From positions 1 through 33,144 of the forward strand of contig JAGNBF010000089.1 in assembly GCA_018004935.1 (NCBI GenBank): a DNA stretch of 33,144 nucleotides, given 5' to 3'. This DNA comes from Chloroflexota bacterium (GTDB lineage: Bacteria; Chloroflexota; Anaerolineae; Promineifilales; Promineifilaceae). The notes below the pieces were generated by a model, which did not search any database, was not told the DNA's origin, and worked only from the letters and a program-made list of their open reading frames with translations. Below are positions 31,355 through 33,144 of this stretch, in pieces; position 1 is the first letter of the stretch; every line of letters begins with the position of its first letter. Made by a program: the position numbers and the translations under genes.

Positions 31355-33144
31355 ATGTCATTAGATAAAGGGCAGATTTTACAAGGTCGTTACCGTATAG
31401 TGGAGTTAATTGGCCAGGGCGGCTTTGGGGCGGTGTACCGGGGGTGGGATATGACGCTGGGTCGCCCTTGTGCTGTTAAGGAAAACCTGGACACTAGCGA
31501 AGAAGCGCAACGGCAATTTCAGCGCGAAGCGACGCTTCTGGCTAAATTAAGCCATCCCAACCTGCCCCGTATGGCGGATCATTTTTTTGTGCCCGGCCAG
31601 GGACAATATCTGGTCATGGATTTTGTGCAGGGGCAAAGCCTGAAACAGCATCTGGTAGAACGCGGCCGCGCCCTTAGTGAGGCGGAGATATTACCCTGGA
31701 TTACTCAGGTATGTGAAGCCCTTATTTACCTGCATAGTCAAACCCCCCCCATCATTCATCGCGATATTAAACCGGATAATATCATTGTGACCCCAGAAGG
31801 GCGGGCCATGTTAGTGGATTTTGGCATCTCCAAGGTATATGATGCCCAGTTTTCCACGACTATGGGAGCACGGGCGATTACTCCCGGCTTTAGTCCGCCA
31901 GAACAGTATGGTATAGGTAAAACGGCTCCTCATACAGATGTCTATGCCATTGGGGCAACGCTTTATATGTTATTGACCGGGCAACAGCCCCCGGAAAGTG
32001 TGGCGATTATTGCCGACGAGAGCGCTTTGCCACCCCCGCGCCAGATAAATCCTACTATCTCGATACGCACGGAGCGGGCCATTCTGTTGGCGATGGATGT
32101 CTCTACGACGCGCCGGTTGCCGAACGCGGCCGCGTTGCTGACAGCACTTCAAGCTAACTCGCAGGGTTTACCTGGAATCTTACCCATCAATCGTCGCCGG
32201 ATAGGCCTGGTGGTTATAGGGGTAATAGGCATTTTAATTCTGGTTGCGGCCGCGTTTCTACTCCGGTCTTTCTCCACTGCGGACACCACTCCTACCCCTG
32301 TGGTGCCTGTCGCGGCCGCTACAACCCCCATCACCACCCTCATCACCCCTGCGCTTAGCACCACCCCTAACCCCGCCTTATTAGATGAGGACCAAGATGG
32401 TTTGACCAATGCTCAGGAAGATCAACTTGGCACCGATCCGATGAACTCTGATACAGATGGTGATAACCTGGATGACGGAGCCGAACAGTTACAGCATCAG
32501 ACTGATCCCCTAAACAAGGACAGTGATGCTGATTTATTGACCGACGGAGATGAGATTGAGCAGTACCTGACTAACCCCACACTGGCTGATAGCGATGGTG
32601 ATAACCGTACCGATGCCATAGAATTGGCGGAAGGAACAGACCCCTTGGTAGCACCAACCACAACCCCCTCGCCATCCCCTTCCGCCATTGCCACACCGAC
32701 AGATCATCCCCCTGCCACTCCTACCTCAACCGTCACCCCGGCCTGTCCGGCTATTTCTGGGCCTTTTGCTAATGCCTGGGGCCAGGTGAAAAATGACATT
32801 GGCTGTGCCGCCAATAATGCGGTTGCCGGAGTTATCGTGGAAGAAAACTTTGTGGGTGGCAAAATGTTCTGGCGTGAACCAATTGATTATGCCCAGGCGT
32901 TGGTTTTATTTGACAATGGCACATGGCGTATTTACAGCCATGCCCCTTACAATGAAGGAGACCCCGAATACCCCTGTACAGATGCCAATACTCCGGCTCA
33001 ATCTCCGCCCACTCCTCGGCGGGGATTTGGCACAATGTGGTGCGATATTTCCGCCATTCGTAATGGGTTAGGAAATGCAACGGATGTGGAAAGAGCGTTT
33101 AATGGGACAATGCAGAGTTTTGAGAATGGTTTCATGGTAGCTAC
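31355..33144 (+). CDS. Receptor-like Ser/Thr kinase 3 with calcium-type repeats in the ectodomain (3' end outside the window)
   Basis: At least 596 residues, open to the window edge with no stop. The kinase domain (about 10-270) has GGFGAVYRG, CAVKEN, HRDIKPDN and VDFGIS and is closely similar to the two preceding kinases. A membrane helix (about 283-305) and a Thr-rich stretch follow. Residues about 343-415 hold several D-x-D-x-D-G-type units (DEDQDGLTN, DSDTDGDNLDDG, DSDADLLTDGDE, DSDGDN) like thrombospondin type 3 calcium repeats. A Pro/Thr stalk and a further outer domain (from about 455, with several Cys) are cut off. It starts 24 bp after the previous stop without a clear ribosome site. 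Four octamers are present. Confidence 0.92.
   Translation, partial: MSLDKGQILQGRYRIVELIGQGGFGAVYRGWDMTLGRPCAVKENLDTSEEAQRQFQREATLLAKLSHPNLPRMADHFFVPGQGQYLVMDFVQGQSLKQHLVERGRALSEAEILPWITQVCEALIYLHSQTPPIIHRDIKPDNIIVTPEGRAMLVDFGISKVYDAQFSTTMGARAITPGFSPPEQYGIGKTAPHTDVYAIGATLYMLLTGQQPPESVAIIADESALPPPRQINPTISIRTERAILLAMDVSTTRRLPNAAALLTALQANSQGLPGILPINRRRIGLVVIGVIGILILVAAAFLLRSFSTADTTPTPVVPVAAATTPITTLITPALSTTPNPALLDEDQDGLTNAQEDQLGTDPMNSDTDGDNLDDGAEQLQHQTDPLNKDSDADLLTDGDEIEQYLTNPTLADSDGDNRTDAIELAEGTDPLVAPTTTPSPSPSAIATPTDHPPATPTSTVTPACPAISGPFANAWGQVKNDIGCAANNAVAGVIVEENFVGGKMFWREPIDYAQALVLFDNGTWRIYSHAPYNEGDPEYPCTDANTPAQSPPTPRRGFGTMWCDISAIRNGLGNATDVERAFNGTMQSFENGFMVA

Larger units (their letters stand above)
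699..32319. repeat. HIP-like iterated palindrome GCGGCCGC, 48 copies
   Basis: Starts counted by hand: 699, 1488, 2956, 4500, 4656, 5216, 8401, 8765, 9953, 10348, 11339, 12400, 12623, 12939, 13359, 13380, 13684, 14755, 16799, 17359, 17390, 17601, 17817, 18938, 19568, 20063, 20537, 20784, 22326, 22353, 22608, 23572, 23602, 23865, 24359, 25656, 25742, 26124, 26685, 28750, 29849, 30098, 30242, 30677, 31662, 32126, 32246, 32312. That is one per ~690 bp. 46 are in genes: about 30 read Ala-Ala-Ala, 8 Gly-Arg and 8 Arg-Pro. C before and G after are common. Only a few CGGCCG hexamers fall outside the octamer (9393, 23100, 24333, 25411). Confidence 0.95.

Noticed and set aside
699-32319. GCGGCCGC as NotI adapter or cloning artefact
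   Set aside because: The sites are embedded in continuous genes with varied flanks and in all three frames, with no repeated vector sequence around them.

Overview
The window suggests a bacterium of the Chloroflexota (Anaerolineae-like). This is an inference from gene style: proteins anchored through long Thr/Pro stalks, zinc-ribbon/FHA/vWA/kinase/PP2C mixtures, Gram-positive-like WXG100 genes, and roughly half GC by eye. No rRNA, tRNA or CRISPR array is visible. All 22 genes I accept are on the + strand, many overlapping or a few bases apart, so this looks like one functional island.

Layout. 1-283: dispersed repeat and leader. 284-7166: membrane vWA-like/FHA protein, Ser/Thr kinase, PP2C phosphatase with an extracellular FecR-like part, and a large secreted Ig/FN3-like protein. 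7534-13348: type VII secretion core, made of a ubiquitin-like YukD domain fused to FHA, a 92-aa WXG100 protein followed by a terminator, and a three-ATPase EssC/EccC-type motor. 13323-18710: four proteins sharing an ungapped ~90-residue WXG-type N-terminus (MP[IV]LHMET..., WQG at 43-45, EWE at 82-84) with unrelated C-termini (Gly-rich beta, CHAP amidase, Pro-rich, unknown HD-motif domain), with a DUF1795/DcrB-like putative chaperone among them. 19049-27320: signalling block of membrane FHA, zinc-ribbon/pseudokinase/PP2C fusion, membrane PP2C, triple zinc ribbon, zinc-ribbon PP2C, vWA, and zinc-ribbon/FHA. 27858-33144: three tandem paralogous Ser/Thr kinases, each with a membrane segment; two have different extracellular domains, and the last runs off the window.

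How it may work (inference): WXG-type substrates leave through the EssC-like motor. Kinases sense outside cues, phosphorylated Thr residues are read by four FHA proteins, and four PP2C enzymes reset them. This parallels the threonine-phosphorylation control of type VI secretion, here attached to a type VII-like system. Recognisable EssA/EssB/EsaA, EccB/D/E or mycosin genes are absent, so either the machine is minimal or its other parts lie elsewhere.

A second, independent signal is the octamer GCGGCCGC. I count 48 copies in 33 kb (about 0.5 expected at random), 46 of them inside genes and in all three reading frames. It behaves like the cyanobacterial HIP1 palindrome but with a different sequence. 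Intergenic spaces also carry at least four families of small dispersed repeats.
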